Shown here: in pieces, positions 27,609 to 36,706 of the stretch
How positions within the stretch are numbered: the first letter of the stretch is position 1
How the letters are laid out: each line of letters opens with the position of its first letter
Made by a program: the position numbers and the translations under genes
The notes under the pieces: model-generated
Told to the model about the DNA's origin: nothing
The model's input: the letters and a program-made list of their open reading frames with translations, nothing else
Database searches by the model: none
DNA from: an uncultured Pseudomonadota bacterium
Lineage (GTDB): Bacteria > Desulfobacterota > Desulfobacteria > Desulfobacterales > Desulfobacteraceae
Direction: 5' to 3'
NCBI GenBank assembly: GCA_937880875.1
Contig: CALGRI010000106.1
Location: forward strand, 1 to 36,706
DNA length: 36,706 nt

Positions 27609-28835
27609 TTAAATTATATTTTTAAACCACTGTTTCATCCTGTTTAATACTCCGGTAAACCCTTGAACTGGTGCGTCGTTCAAATTAGTTCGACAGCTTG
27701 CCCTGGAACCTAAAAGGACAAGCCCGACACCCGTTGCATAGGCCGGGTTTTTAACAATATCTTTCAGCCCCCCAACTTTATTGGGTTCGCCAATTCGTAC
27801 AGGCACATTGAAAACAGACTCTGCAAGTTCATTGATGCCGTCAAGAAGCACGCTTCCACCGGTGAGGACAAACCCTGCCGGGAATGAATTTTCAAGTCCA
27901 TTGGAGAACAATTCTTTTTGTAAAAGAGAAAAAATTTCTTCCATCCTGGGCTCAAGGATTTCAGCTAGAATCCTCTTGGAAAGTTTTTTAGGGGATCTTC
28001 CCCCAACACCCGCTACCTCTATGGTTGCTCCGCTTTTTACATTTTCCGGGATACAGGTGCCATGTTCGTTTTTTATTTTTTCAGCTTCCGGCAGCGGTGT
28101 TCGAAGGCCGATGGAAATATCATTGGTTAGGTTGTTTCCACCCAGAGGGAGGTTATATATAAATTTTAAATTATTGTTTTTGAAAAGGGCCAAATCAGTT
28201 GTTCCGCCACCCATATCAGCGACAACACATCCCAGTTCCTTTTCTTCATCTGTAAGAACTGCTTCGCCCGAGGCCAAAGATTCAAGGGCAATGTCACAAA
28301 CTTCAAGGCCTGCCTTATTGCAGCACTTGACAATATTTCTGGCTGAAGTTACTGCACCAGTGATAATGTGAATATTGGCTTCAAGACGGATGGCTGTCAT
28401 ACCCACGGGATTTTGAATGGATTCCATGTCATCAACAATAAATTCCTGGGGGATGACGTGAAGAATTTCTCTGTCGGCTGGAATGGCAATTGCTTTTGCT
28501 GCATCGATGACGCGGTCAACATCCTGTGCTGTAATTTCACGGCCCTTGATAGCGATAAGCCCATGGGAGTTAAGACCTTTTATATGATTCCCTGCAATAC
28601 CCGCATAAACAGATGAGATATCACATCCGGCCATTAGTTCTGCTTCTTCTACGGCTTTTTTTATTGAATCCACAGTTGATTCAATATTGACAACAATTCC
28701 TTTTCTAAGTCCCGTGGATGGGTGGGAGCCGACACCAATAATGTTGATTTCGTCTTCGAGCATTTCCCCTACAACGGCCATAATTTTGGTTGTTCCGATA
28801 TCCAGGCCCACAATTATCTTTTCATTTCCCTGCAA
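27609..28835 (-). CDS. ftsA: Cell division protein FtsA
   Basis: IVGLDIGTTKIMAVVGE, VVADMGGGTTDLALF, VLTGGSVLLDGI, amphipathic C-terminus NRMKQWFKNII. Confidence 0.97.
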   Translation of the reverse strand: MQGNEKIIVGLDIGTTKIMAVVGEMLEDEINIIGVGSHPSTGLRKGIVVNIESTVDSIKKAVEEAELMAGCDISSVYAGIAGNHIKGLNSHGLIAIKGREITAQDVDRVIDAAKAIAIPADREILHVIPQEFIVDDMESIQNPVGMTAIRLEANIHIITGAVTSARNIVKCCNKAGLEVCDIALESLASGEAVLTDEEKELGCVVADMGGGTTDLALFKNNNLKFIYNLPLGGNNLTNDISIGLRTPLPEAEKIKNEHGTCIPENVKSGATIEVAGVGGRSPKKLSKRILAEILEPRMEEIFSLLQKELFSNGLENSFPAGFVLTGGSVLLDGINELAESVFNVPVRIGEPNKVGGLKDIVKNPAYATGVGLVLLGSRASCRTNLNDAPVQGFTGVLNRMKQWFKNII

Positions 28836-28836
28836 A

Positions 28837-29712
28837 TTACGCCCCCTTTTCTAAATCGTTGCGAAGAGCATTGTTGAGTTTTGTTTTGATAAACACTTTT
28901 TTAATATTAAAAAGATCCATGGAGCAGATTGTTTTGTCGGGAAAGTTTTTATCAATATATTCACTAATATTTTTTGCTTTAGTCAGTTTTGCTTTAAAAT
29001 TATCAAACCCCAGTTTAATTTGAACTATTCCTTGACCGCCTATGGGTTGCTGATTATAAATATCCCTGGCTTCAATGGTGACTCCGGTATTTTTATCTCC
29101 ATTTATTTGCCTTATATTAATGCAGTCCACTGATTGTAAAAAATTCATGGTGGAATTAAATAAAGTCCCATTGAACAGATACTGGTTATTGACACTTGTA
29201 AGATCAAGCCCCGTGATAACGGGTAAATTTTTTATATTATCATTAAGAGGGCTGTATTCTTTAAAAGGGCTTCCCTGGGTATTAATTAAAATATCAGCCA
29301 GGTTTTCAATTTTAACAATGGCCAGGGGTTCATGCTCAATAATGGATATGGACAGCACGGAATCCAGATTTCTTTTTACACTGGCTGACTGAATCCAGGG
29401 ATGGGAAATAATTTGCTTTTCAATGGAAAATAAATTGATCGCCAGAATATTTTTTTCAAAGGTCAGGTCTGCAAGCTTGAGAATGTCTTCTTTTAAAACC
29501 TGGTTTGTCCCTGAAATTTCAATTTTTTTAATATTAAAAAAAGGTGACTGGGTAATAAAATCGTAAATAAATATCGATACAAGGCTTAAGACACTGATAA
29601 ATACCAAAGTCATGACATATTTAAGACAAACCGCAATGCCGGACTCGGAATTTGCATCCTTGCCGTCTTTGGCCTCAGGTTTATACCTGTTGGGTTGAAT
29701 TTTTTTACTCAC
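28837..29712 (-). CDS. ftsQ: Cell division protein FtsQ (POTRA)
   Basis: Single N-terminal TM, 'FFNIKKIEISGTNQVLKEDILKLA' POTRA start, 'HPWIQSASVKRNLDSVLSISIIEHEPLA'; position directly upstream of ftsA. Confidence 0.9.
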   Translation of the reverse strand: MSKKIQPNRYKPEAKDGKDANSESGIAVCLKYVMTLVFISVLSLVSIFIYDFITQSPFFNIKKIEISGTNQVLKEDILKLADLTFEKNILAINLFSIEKQIISHPWIQSASVKRNLDSVLSISIIEHEPLAIVKIENLADILINTQGSPFKEYSPLNDNIKNLPVITGLDLTSVNNQYLFNGTLFNSTMNFLQSVDCINIRQINGDKNTGVTIEARDIYNQQPIGGQGIVQIKLGFDNFKAKLTKAKNISEYIDKNFPDKTICSMDLFNIKKVFIKTKLNNALRNDLEKGA

Positions 29713-30625
29713 CTTCCAGCCTCACTTCTGTTTCTAACTTAATTTGGTATTTTTTAAATACAATCTCTTGGATATGTTGTTTTAATAAAAGGATATCTTC
29801 ACAGCTTGCATTGTTGGTGTTTACAATAAAATTTGCATGTTTTTCAGATACCATGGCGTCATTGATCCTCATCCCTTTAAGCCCTGATTTTTCAATCAGT
29901 TCCCCGGCAGATTTTCCCAGGGTTGGATTTTTAAAAAAACACCCAGAGCTGGCAGCGGAAACAGGCTGGCTATCATTTTTTATGGTAAGGTTTTCTTTAA
30001 AGCATTCTTCTATTTGTACCCGGGATTTTTCCTTTAATATTAAGGTTGCTGACACGATAATGCCCGGGTGATTAAGTCGGCGGTAAGAAAAATCAAGGTC
30101 TTTTTTCCCCATGGTTTCAAATGCCAGGGTATTTTTGTTTAATATATCAATGGATTCAACAATATCTGACATTTCCCAGGATTTTGTTCCGGCATTCATC
30201 ATAATGGCACCCCCGACAGTCCCGGGTATTCCTGCGGCATATTCGAGTCCGGAAAGCGAGTTGCGGATGGCAAACTGACAGACACTTGATAACCGCTCTC
30301 CTGCTTCAACATAAATGGTTTTTCCTTGAAGGTCAGCCTGGGTAATATGGATTTTAGATTTTAAAAACTTTGTAATAACCACAAGACCCCGGATGCCTTT
30401 ATCTGTAATTAAAATATTGGTGCCGCCCCCAAAAATAGTGACTGGAATACCAAGAGTTGAGGCTTTTTCTAATAATTTTTTTAATTCCAGTTTGTCTTTT
30501 GGCATTGCAAGAAGATCAGCCGGGCCTCCGATTTTAAAGGAGGTATATTTTTTCATTGGCTCATCAACAAGAAGTTTGAACTCTTGAGCCAGTGTTGAAA
30601 CAGCCGTGTTTTCTCTTGTTACCAT
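29705..30625 (-). CDS. murB: UDP-N-acetylmuramate dehydrogenase
   Basis: YTSFKIGGPADLLAMP, TIFGGGTNILITDKGIRGLV, AAGIPGTVGGAIMMNAGT, FFKNPTLGKSAGELIE. Confidence 0.96.
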   Translation of the reverse strand: MVTRENTAVSTLAQEFKLLVDEPMKKYTSFKIGGPADLLAMPKDKLELKKLLEKASTLGIPVTIFGGGTNILITDKGIRGLVVITKFLKSKIHITQADLQGKTIYVEAGERLSSVCQFAIRNSLSGLEYAAGIPGTVGGAIMMNAGTKSWEMSDIVESIDILNKNTLAFETMGKKDLDFSYRRLNHPGIIVSATLILKEKSRVQIEECFKENLTIKNDSQPVSAASSGCFFKNPTLGKSAGELIEKSGLKGMRINDAMVSEKHANFIVNTNNASCEDILLLKQHIQEIVFKKYQIKLETEVRLEGE

Positions 30626-30634
30626 GTTTTGCCT

Positions 30635-32002
30635 TTACAATATTTCAAGCAGTTTTTCTCCAAGGGTATAAATGTCTCCGGCACCAAGTGTCAGAACAAC
30701 ATCTCCCTTTTTTAGTTTATGGGTAATCATGGATAAAGCCTGGTTAAAATCAGGTGCATAAGTGACCTCTTTATGTCCATGTTTTCTGATACCTTCGCAT
30801 AGGCATTGGGCATCAACCCCTTTAATTTCTTTCTCGCTTGCCGCATAAATCGGGAGTACAATCAGAATATCGGATTGGTAGAAAGAGCGGGTGAATTCAT
30901 GAAACAATCCCTGGGTACGGGTGTATCTATGGGGCTGGAATACAACAATCAGTCTTTTGCCCATACTGCTTTCCCTGATTGCAGTCAGGGTTGCCATGAT
31001 TTCTGTTGGATGATGGCCATAATCATCTATTACCAGGATTCCCTTTTTTCTCCCCTTGATTTCAAGTCGCCTTTTTACGCCTTCAATCTGTTCCAATGCT
31101 TTTTTAATTGTTTTAAAGGATATGTTCAGCTCAAGCCCCGTTGCAATGGAAGCAAGTGCATTGGAGATATTATGCTTTCCGGCAATATTTAGATTAATGT
31201 CACCCAATAGTTTTTCATGGTGGAAAACTTTAAAGAAACTCTTGTTGCCCATAAATGAAATTTCCCTGGCCCGCAGATCAGACTGGGCCGTCATACCAAA
31301 GGTGGTATATCTGACCTTTAACCTGGGAAGGATATCCTGGACATGTTCGTTATCAAGGCAGAGAATGGCAAGGCCATAAAAGGGAACGGAGTTGATAAAC
31401 TGAACAAATTTATCTTTGATATCTTCAATATCTCTGTAAAAATCAAGGTGTTCAAGATCTATATTGGTGACGACGGCAATGGCAGGTGCATACTTTAAAA
31501 AAGATCCGTCGCTTTCATCGGCTTCAGCAACAATATATTCGCCTTTGCCATGCAATGCATTGGTATCAAGCCCTTTGAGAAGGCCTCCAATAATTACTGT
31601 GGGATCAAGACCGGCAGTGTTGAGGATTTGAGAAATCATGGAAGTGGTGGATGTTTTGCCATGGGCACCTGAAATAGCAATGGAATATTTGATCCGCATT
31701 AACTCTGCCAGCATTTCAGCCCGTGGAATAATAGGAACTAAAAGTTCTTTTGCGCGAACCACTTCTGGATTATCACCCGTAATGGCCGTAGAGGTGACCA
31801 CCACGCTGGCACCGGCTATCTGCTCCTTACTGTGTCCTTGAAAGATGATGCCGCCATGTTTTTCAAGTCGTTTGGTAATGGGGGAGAGCTTTAAGTCAGA
31901 TCCAGACACTTTATAGCCAAGATGTATAAGCAGTTCTGCAATCCCGCTCATGCCTATGCCGCCGATTCCAACAAAATGGATATGGTAATTTTTTTGATAC
32001 AT
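30635..32002 (-). CDS. murC: UDP-N-acetylmuramate--L-alanine ligase
   Basis: HFVGIGGIGMSGIAELL, AISGAHGKTSTTSMI, EADESDGSFLKY, VIDDYGHHPTEI, VVFQPHRYTRT. Confidence 0.98.
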   Translation of the reverse strand: MYQKNYHIHFVGIGGIGMSGIAELLIHLGYKVSGSDLKLSPITKRLEKHGGIIFQGHSKEQIAGASVVVTSTAITGDNPEVVRAKELLVPIIPRAEMLAELMRIKYSIAISGAHGKTSTTSMISQILNTAGLDPTVIIGGLLKGLDTNALHGKGEYIVAEADESDGSFLKYAPAIAVVTNIDLEHLDFYRDIEDIKDKFVQFINSVPFYGLAILCLDNEHVQDILPRLKVRYTTFGMTAQSDLRAREISFMGNKSFFKVFHHEKLLGDINLNIAGKHNISNALASIATGLELNISFKTIKKALEQIEGVKRRLEIKGRKKGILVIDDYGHHPTEIMATLTAIRESSMGKRLIVVFQPHRYTRTQGLFHEFTRSFYQSDILIVLPIYAASEKEIKGVDAQCLCEGIRKHGHKEVTYAPDFNQALSMITHKLKKGDVVLTLGAGDIYTLGEKLLEIL

Positions 32003-32005
32003 GGC

Positions 32006-33136
32006 TTAACCCTTAATATCCTTTGTTTTTAAAATATGATTTGCTATTTTTTCATCTGCGTCAGGCATGGCAAGCTGCCTTGACATTTGGGCCATGTGGT
32101 CAAGCCTTTCTTTGTTTTCGATCAGATCTTCCATCTTTTCTTTTAAGGCATGTCCCGTGAGTTCATTATCTCTTATCATTACAGCTGCTCCTTGTTCTTC
32201 AAGGGCTTTTGCATTATAGGTCTGGTGGTCGTCAGCTGCATGGGGGAAGGGGATTAGAATGGCAGGCAGGCCCTTGATACACAGTTCTGAAATAGTTCCT
32301 GCACCCGCCCTTGTGATTACAAGATCTGCCATGTCCTGAAGCTGTGGCATGTTATGGAAAAAAGCTTTGGTTGCTGCATTGATTTTCAGGCGGTTGTATC
32401 GCTGTAAAATTTCAGATTCATCATTAATGCCGGTCTGATGAATAATATTGAATTTGTCAGTATCCGTCATCAATTCAAGGGCATCCATGAATGCAGTGTT
32501 AATGCTTGTGGCACCCTGGCTTCCACCTGTGACAAGCAGGGTAAATTTGTCTGGATCAAAATTATTTAAATTCAGGTTATCTTCAGATTCAATACTTTCA
32601 GTTTTTCTAACAGGGTTTCCCACATAATTCACTTTTGGGTTGTGGGCAAACCCTTTTGTTTTTTTGAACGATGTGAAAATGGTTTTGGCAAATCCTGACA
32701 ACAGGCGGTTTGTCAATCCGGGGAAAGCGTTTTGTTCCTGGATGGCAGTTGGAATTCTGAAGATCCAGGCTGCCAGTACAATGGCAAAGGATGAAAAGCC
32801 TCCGACTCCCAGGACAAAATCCGGTTTAAAACTTTTCATGATTACCATGGACTGGATCAGAGAAATAAGGATAATGCTAATGGAGAAGGCTTTGCTGAGA
32901 AGGTTACCGCCTTTAATGGGCTTTGAGAATATAGCTTTGTGGGCATACCCGTATTTTTCAAGGGTTTGGATCTCAAAGGGTGCAGTGGTGCCAACAAAAA
33001 GAATATTCACGTGATGGTTGGTCTGTTCAACCATTGGGGCAAGTATCCGGTCAAGGGCCTGGGCAATGGCAATTCCCGGAAACAGGTGTCCGCCCGTCTT
33101 TCCACCGGCTATGATTATGTTAAGCACTTTTTTCAT
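32006..33136 (-). CDS. murG: UDP-GlcNAc:undecaprenyl-PP-MurNAc-pentapeptide GlcNAc transferase
   Basis: IIIAGGKTGGHLFPGIAIA, LVTGGSQGATSIN, ITRAGAGTISEL, LIPFPHAADDHQTYNA. Confidence 0.97.
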   Translation of the reverse strand: MKKVLNIIIAGGKTGGHLFPGIAIAQALDRILAPMVEQTNHHVNILFVGTTAPFEIQTLEKYGYAHKAIFSKPIKGGNLLSKAFSISIILISLIQSMVIMKSFKPDFVLGVGGFSSFAIVLAAWIFRIPTAIQEQNAFPGLTNRLLSGFAKTIFTSFKKTKGFAHNPKVNYVGNPVRKTESIESEDNLNLNNFDPDKFTLLVTGGSQGATSINTAFMDALELMTDTDKFNIIHQTGINDESEILQRYNRLKINAATKAFFHNMPQLQDMADLVITRAGAGTISELCIKGLPAILIPFPHAADDHQTYNAKALEEQGAAVMIRDNELTGHALKEKMEDLIENKERLDHMAQMSRQLAMPDADEKIANHILKTKDIKG

Positions 33137-34268
33137 GATCTTTGGATGCCCCGATATTCATTAAAATTCCCATGGCTGCCATATTTATCACAAGGGAAGT
33201 TCCCCCATAACTGATAAAGGGCAGGGTAAGACCTTTTGTCGGCAGAGCCCCTAAAGCAACTCCTGTGTTGATGATGACCTGAACTCCGATATAAATGGTA
33301 AGTCCAGCAGCTGTTATGGCACCAAAAAGAGTCTTTGAGTTTTTGGCAATCTGGATTCCTTTTAATAATAAAATTAAATACAGGGACAAAACAGTGAGTA
33401 CACCTATCAACCCCAGTTCTTCCCCGATAATTGAAAAAATAAAGTCTGTGTGGGGTTCTGGAAGGTAATGCATTTTCTGCATGCCAAGACCAATGCCTTT
33501 TCCGAAAATGCCTCCTGAACCAAATGCTTTTAAAGAATGGGTGATCTGGTACCCCGTATTATAGGGGTCATCCCAGGGATTTAAAAATGAAAGAATCCTT
33601 TCCAGACGGTAGTCAACCTTATAAACCCAGAAATACATAATGGGGATCAGCAAAGGAGCCGGGGAAAGCAGATGGAAGATTTTAACCCCTGCAACAAACA
33701 TCATTCCCCATGTGATTATCCCTAACACAACAATCGTCCCAAAATCTGGCTGGATAATGATCAGGCAGGCAAACAGAGCATAAATCAATGCATGGGGGAA
33801 AAACCCAATGGAAAATTTTTTTACCATATCCTGTTTTTTGGAAAGGGAATATCCAAGGAAAAGTATGAGGGCAAGTTTTGCAAATTCTGACGGTTGAAAG
33901 GTAAATCCACCCAGATTCAGCCACCTGTGGGCACCGCCGGCCTTAATATTTAATGCTGGGACAAGTACTGCCACAAGCATTGCAATGGCAGTAAAAAGGA
34001 TGATATAGGAAATGCTTTTGTAAAGTTTATATGGAAAAGAGGCTGCAACAAACATGACACAAAGGCTGATGCCCAAAAACAGAGCCTGCTTTTTCATATA
34101 GTAAAATACCGTATTATGGCTTTCCATGCTAATGGCGGAACTTGCTGAATAAACCATGATAATACCGATCCCGGAAAGAAGAAGAACAGGGAAAAGAATG
34201 CTTTTTTCACTGAAAAAGGGATGTATGGTTTTTGTTTGTCGGGCCATCTTATTTATTTCCAAGGGCAT
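33120..34268 (-). CDS. ftsW: SEDS glycosyltransferase FtsW
   Basis: GIIMVYSASSA, KAGGAHRWLNLGGFTFQPSEFAKLALI, DFIFSIIGEELGLIG, LPFISYGGTSL. The true start may be ATG 34247 (MARQTKT). Confidence 0.95.
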   Translation of the reverse strand: MPLEINKMARQTKTIHPFFSEKSILFPVLLLSGIGIIMVYSASSAISMESHNTVFYYMKKQALFLGISLCVMFVAASFPYKLYKSISYIILFTAIAMLVAVLVPALNIKAGGAHRWLNLGGFTFQPSEFAKLALILFLGYSLSKKQDMVKKFSIGFFPHALIYALFACLIIIQPDFGTIVVLGIITWGMMFVAGVKIFHLLSPAPLLIPIMYFWVYKVDYRLERILSFLNPWDDPYNTGYQITHSLKAFGSGGIFGKGIGLGMQKMHYLPEPHTDFIFSIIGEELGLIGVLTVLSLYLILLLKGIQIAKNSKTLFGAITAAGLTIYIGVQVIINTGVALGALPTKGLTLPFISYGGTSLVINMAAMGILMNIGASKDHEKSA

Positions 34269-35625
34269 TTACAAGGGTTACAAAATCATTGCCCCTGTGG
34301 GCATAATTTTTATACATGTCAAAGCTTGCACAGGCAGGGGAGAGAAGTACAATAGCCGGTTCACCGGCGTCATCTTTAAAAGCCTTATTAAAAGCAGTTT
34401 GAACAGCCTCTTTCATGGTGTGAACTTCTAAAACCGGGCATATATTTTTAAAGGTATCTTTGATAAGTGTCCTGCACTCACCCATGGCAATAATGGTTTT
34501 AACACTCTTTTGAATATCATTGACCAGCAGGGAAAAATCTGTGCCTTTTTCCCTTCCTCCCAGAATCAGGATAATATTTTTTTCAAAGCACTTAATGGCC
34601 CGGATGACCGCATCTGTATTGGTTCCTTTGGAATCATTATAAAAAGAAATTCCATCAATTGTTTTAATGAATTCCATTCTGTGGGGCAGATTTTTAAAGG
34701 TTTCCAATCCCTTTTGAATGTCATTTATATCTGCACTAAGGGCAAGACAGGCAAGAACGGCCGCGGCAACATTTTCTTTGTTGTGAGTGCCTGGCAGTTC
34801 TTTGAGTTGATTTGTTTTTATCGTATGATTCAGTTCCCGGGTGATAATTTGAATGCTTTTTGAATCAATTTTGGCATTGCAGTTTATCAGGATGTCTTTG
34901 TCTGATGAAAATGTGAAAATTCTTGATTTCAATTTTTGGGACAGCATATAAAAGTCTTTAACTGATTCATTAATCACAGCTTTGTCAGAAGAGTTCTGAT
35001 GGTTGAAAATGCTCCATTTGGAAGTTTCATATTCCTGATAATTTTCATATCGATCCAGATGGTCTTCTGAGATATTTAAGAGGACTCCCACATCTGGCCT
35101 GAACTGCTTTGAAATATCCAATTGAAAACTTGATATTTCAGCCACAATAACATCGGTTTTTCCTTTGTTCATCAAGTGATCCATCAAAGGCGTCCCAATG
35201 TTTCCCCCAACAAAAGGTGTCATGCCGCAGGATTTTAAAATATCACCGATTAAAGTGGTGGTGGTGGTTTTGCCGTTGGTTCCTGTAATGGCGATCACTG
35301 GAAGATCATTGTATCGGGTGAAAATATCCAGTTCGCCAGTGATGCCAACCCCCAAGTCCAATGCAGTCTTGATAAATTTATTGGTTTTCGGGATTCCAGG
35401 ACTTGGAACCATAACGCTGGCCAGGTTAAAGGTTTTCTGGTCGTGAAAACCAATTTCAGTTTTAATCCCAAGCCCATTGAGTTCTTGTGCAATTTTTGTC
35501 TTTGAAGCATCAATATCCGTGGCAATAACAGTCTTGCCCTTGGAACAAAGGAATTTTGCCATGGAAATTCCTGAAGCTCCCAGGCCAATGATCAGAAAAT
35601 AGGGTTTTTCTTTTTTCACATTCAT
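34249..35625 (-). CDS. murD: UDP-N-acetylmuramoylalanine--D-glutamate ligase
   Basis: IIGLGASGISMAKFL, AITGTNGKTTTTTLIGDIL, EISSFQLD, NDSKGTNTDAVIRAI, LLSPACASFDMYKNYAHRGNDF. Confidence 0.97.
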   Translation of the reverse strand: MNVKKEKPYFLIIGLGASGISMAKFLCSKGKTVIATDIDASKTKIAQELNGLGIKTEIGFHDQKTFNLASVMVPSPGIPKTNKFIKTALDLGVGITGELDIFTRYNDLPVIAITGTNGKTTTTTLIGDILKSCGMTPFVGGNIGTPLMDHLMNKGKTDVIVAEISSFQLDISKQFRPDVGVLLNISEDHLDRYENYQEYETSKWSIFNHQNSSDKAVINESVKDFYMLSQKLKSRIFTFSSDKDILINCNAKIDSKSIQIITRELNHTIKTNQLKELPGTHNKENVAAAVLACLALSADINDIQKGLETFKNLPHRMEFIKTIDGISFYNDSKGTNTDAVIRAIKCFEKNIILILGGREKGTDFSLLVNDIQKSVKTIIAMGECRTLIKDTFKNICPVLEVHTMKEAVQTAFNKAFKDDAGEPAIVLLSPACASFDMYKNYAHRGNDFVTLVNALGNK

Positions 35626-36705
35626 CTACCTTATTTTCAGAGTACTTAAGGATAATAACGCCAGGGTAATGGATATAATCCAGAACCGAACAATCACTTT
35701 GGATTCATGCCACCCTTTAAGCTCAAAATGATGGTGTAAAGGGGCCATTCGAAAAATTCTTTTCCCTTTTGTCAGTTTAAAATATGACACTTGAATGATG
35801 ACGGATAGGGCTTCAATGACAAACAGCCCGCCTACAATGACCAAGAGGATTTCCTGTTTTGTAATGACAGCGATAGTCCCTAAAATACCACCCAAAGGGA
35901 TAGATCCTGAATCACCCATAAAAATCTGTGCCGGGTGTGCATTAAACCATAGGAACCCTAAACCGGCACCTGCCAGGGTTCCGCAGATGACCGCTATTTC
36001 GCCGGCTGAGGCAATATGTTTGACATGAAGATATTCAGCGATCTGGATATGACCGGTAACATAGGCAAAAAACATATAGGTGACACTGGCAACGATATAA
36101 GGGCCTATGGCAAGCCCGTCAAGTCCATCCGTCAGGTTTACAGCATTGGATGTACCCACAATAACAAGACAGGCAAAGGGGATGTACCAGATTCCCAGAT
36201 CCGGTGAAACATCTTTAAAAAAAGGAATGGTCAGCGTTGAATTAAAATCAGGACAGTTATAGATTAACCAGCCAATAATCAGGCCAAACAATACCTGGAT
36301 GAGAAATTTGCCTTTGGCCGTAAATCCCATATTTCTTTTTTTGATCTGCATGAGATAGTCATCAATAAATCCGATAAATCCAAAAAGCATAAGTGTTAAA
36401 AGAAGAATGTTGACATAATGATTGGACAGGTTCCCCCAGATTACTATGGTCAAGAAAACAGAAAAAAGGATAAGGATGCCGCCCATGGTAGGCGTACCCT
36501 GTTTGCCCAGATGAGACTGCGGCCCATCTGTCTGGATGATTTGTCCGATCTGCATCTGAGTAAGCTTTCTGATAACAAAAGGCCCGAAAAGAAGACAAAT
36601 TAAAAATGCTGTCAGTCCGCCGTAAATCGTTCTGAATGTAATATATCGAAATATATTTAAGAACGAGAAATCAACATGATATGGATATAAAAATTCGTAC
36701 AGCAT
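35626..36705 (-). CDS. mraY: Phospho-N-acetylmuramoyl-pentapeptide transferase
   Basis: GTPTMGGILIL, FIGFIDDYLMQIKKRNMG, NAVNLTDGLDGLAIG, FMGDSGSIPLGG, MAPLHHHFELKGW. The start sits one base inside the right window edge. Confidence 0.97.
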   Translation of the reverse strand: MLYEFLYPYHVDFSFLNIFRYITFRTIYGGLTAFLICLLFGPFVIRKLTQMQIGQIIQTDGPQSHLGKQGTPTMGGILILFSVFLTIVIWGNLSNHYVNILLLTLMLFGFIGFIDDYLMQIKKRNMGFTAKGKFLIQVLFGLIIGWLIYNCPDFNSTLTIPFFKDVSPDLGIWYIPFACLVIVGTSNAVNLTDGLDGLAIGPYIVASVTYMFFAYVTGHIQIAEYLHVKHIASAGEIAVICGTLAGAGLGFLWFNAHPAQIFMGDSGSIPLGGILGTIAVITKQEILLVIVGGLFVIEALSVIIQVSYFKLTKGKRIFRMAPLHHHFELKGWHESKVIVRFWIISITLALLSLSTLKIR

Positions 36706-36706
36706 T

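Noticed and set aside
27781-28371. 196-aa plus-strand ORF
   Set aside because: Antisense to ftsA; no recognisable motif.

Overview
The window looks chromosomal and resembles a sulfate-reducing Desulfobacterota genome; that placement is my inference from gene content and style. From left to right it holds: (i) a PAS/GGDEF diguanylate cyclase on the minus strand, cut by the left edge and absent from the ORF track; (ii) an HrpA-type DEAH helicase; (iii) an HdrD/GlpC-like Fe-S protein that the ORF track splits in two. The two halves share one frame across a single in-frame TGA at 6708-6710, in an 'NTE-TGA-GHE' context, with a good stem-loop 16 nt downstream, so I read it as one selenoprotein; (iv) a parA-parB-ispH operon in which IspH carries a C-terminal UbiA-like membrane domain; (v) a locus with a sigma-54 activator, a PlsC-like acyltransferase and, divergently, one 3723-aa PUFA-synthase/PKS-like megasynthase. 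Its order reads NPD*-NPD-KS-KS*-AT-KS-ACP-ACP-KR-DH, with a duplicated and degenerate NPD, a KS that keeps Cys but loses both His, and two near-identical ACPs that both have Thr where the phosphopantetheine Ser should be. A plausible -24/-12 promoter lies in front of it; (vi) a B12-type radical SAM protein; (vii) a dcw cell-division/peptidoglycan cluster (mraY-murD-ftsW-murG-murC-murB-ftsQ-ftsA-ftsZ). I saw no CRISPR arrays, rRNA, tRNA or transposons. The best leads are the Sec codon with its SECIS-like hairpin and the megasynthase locus.
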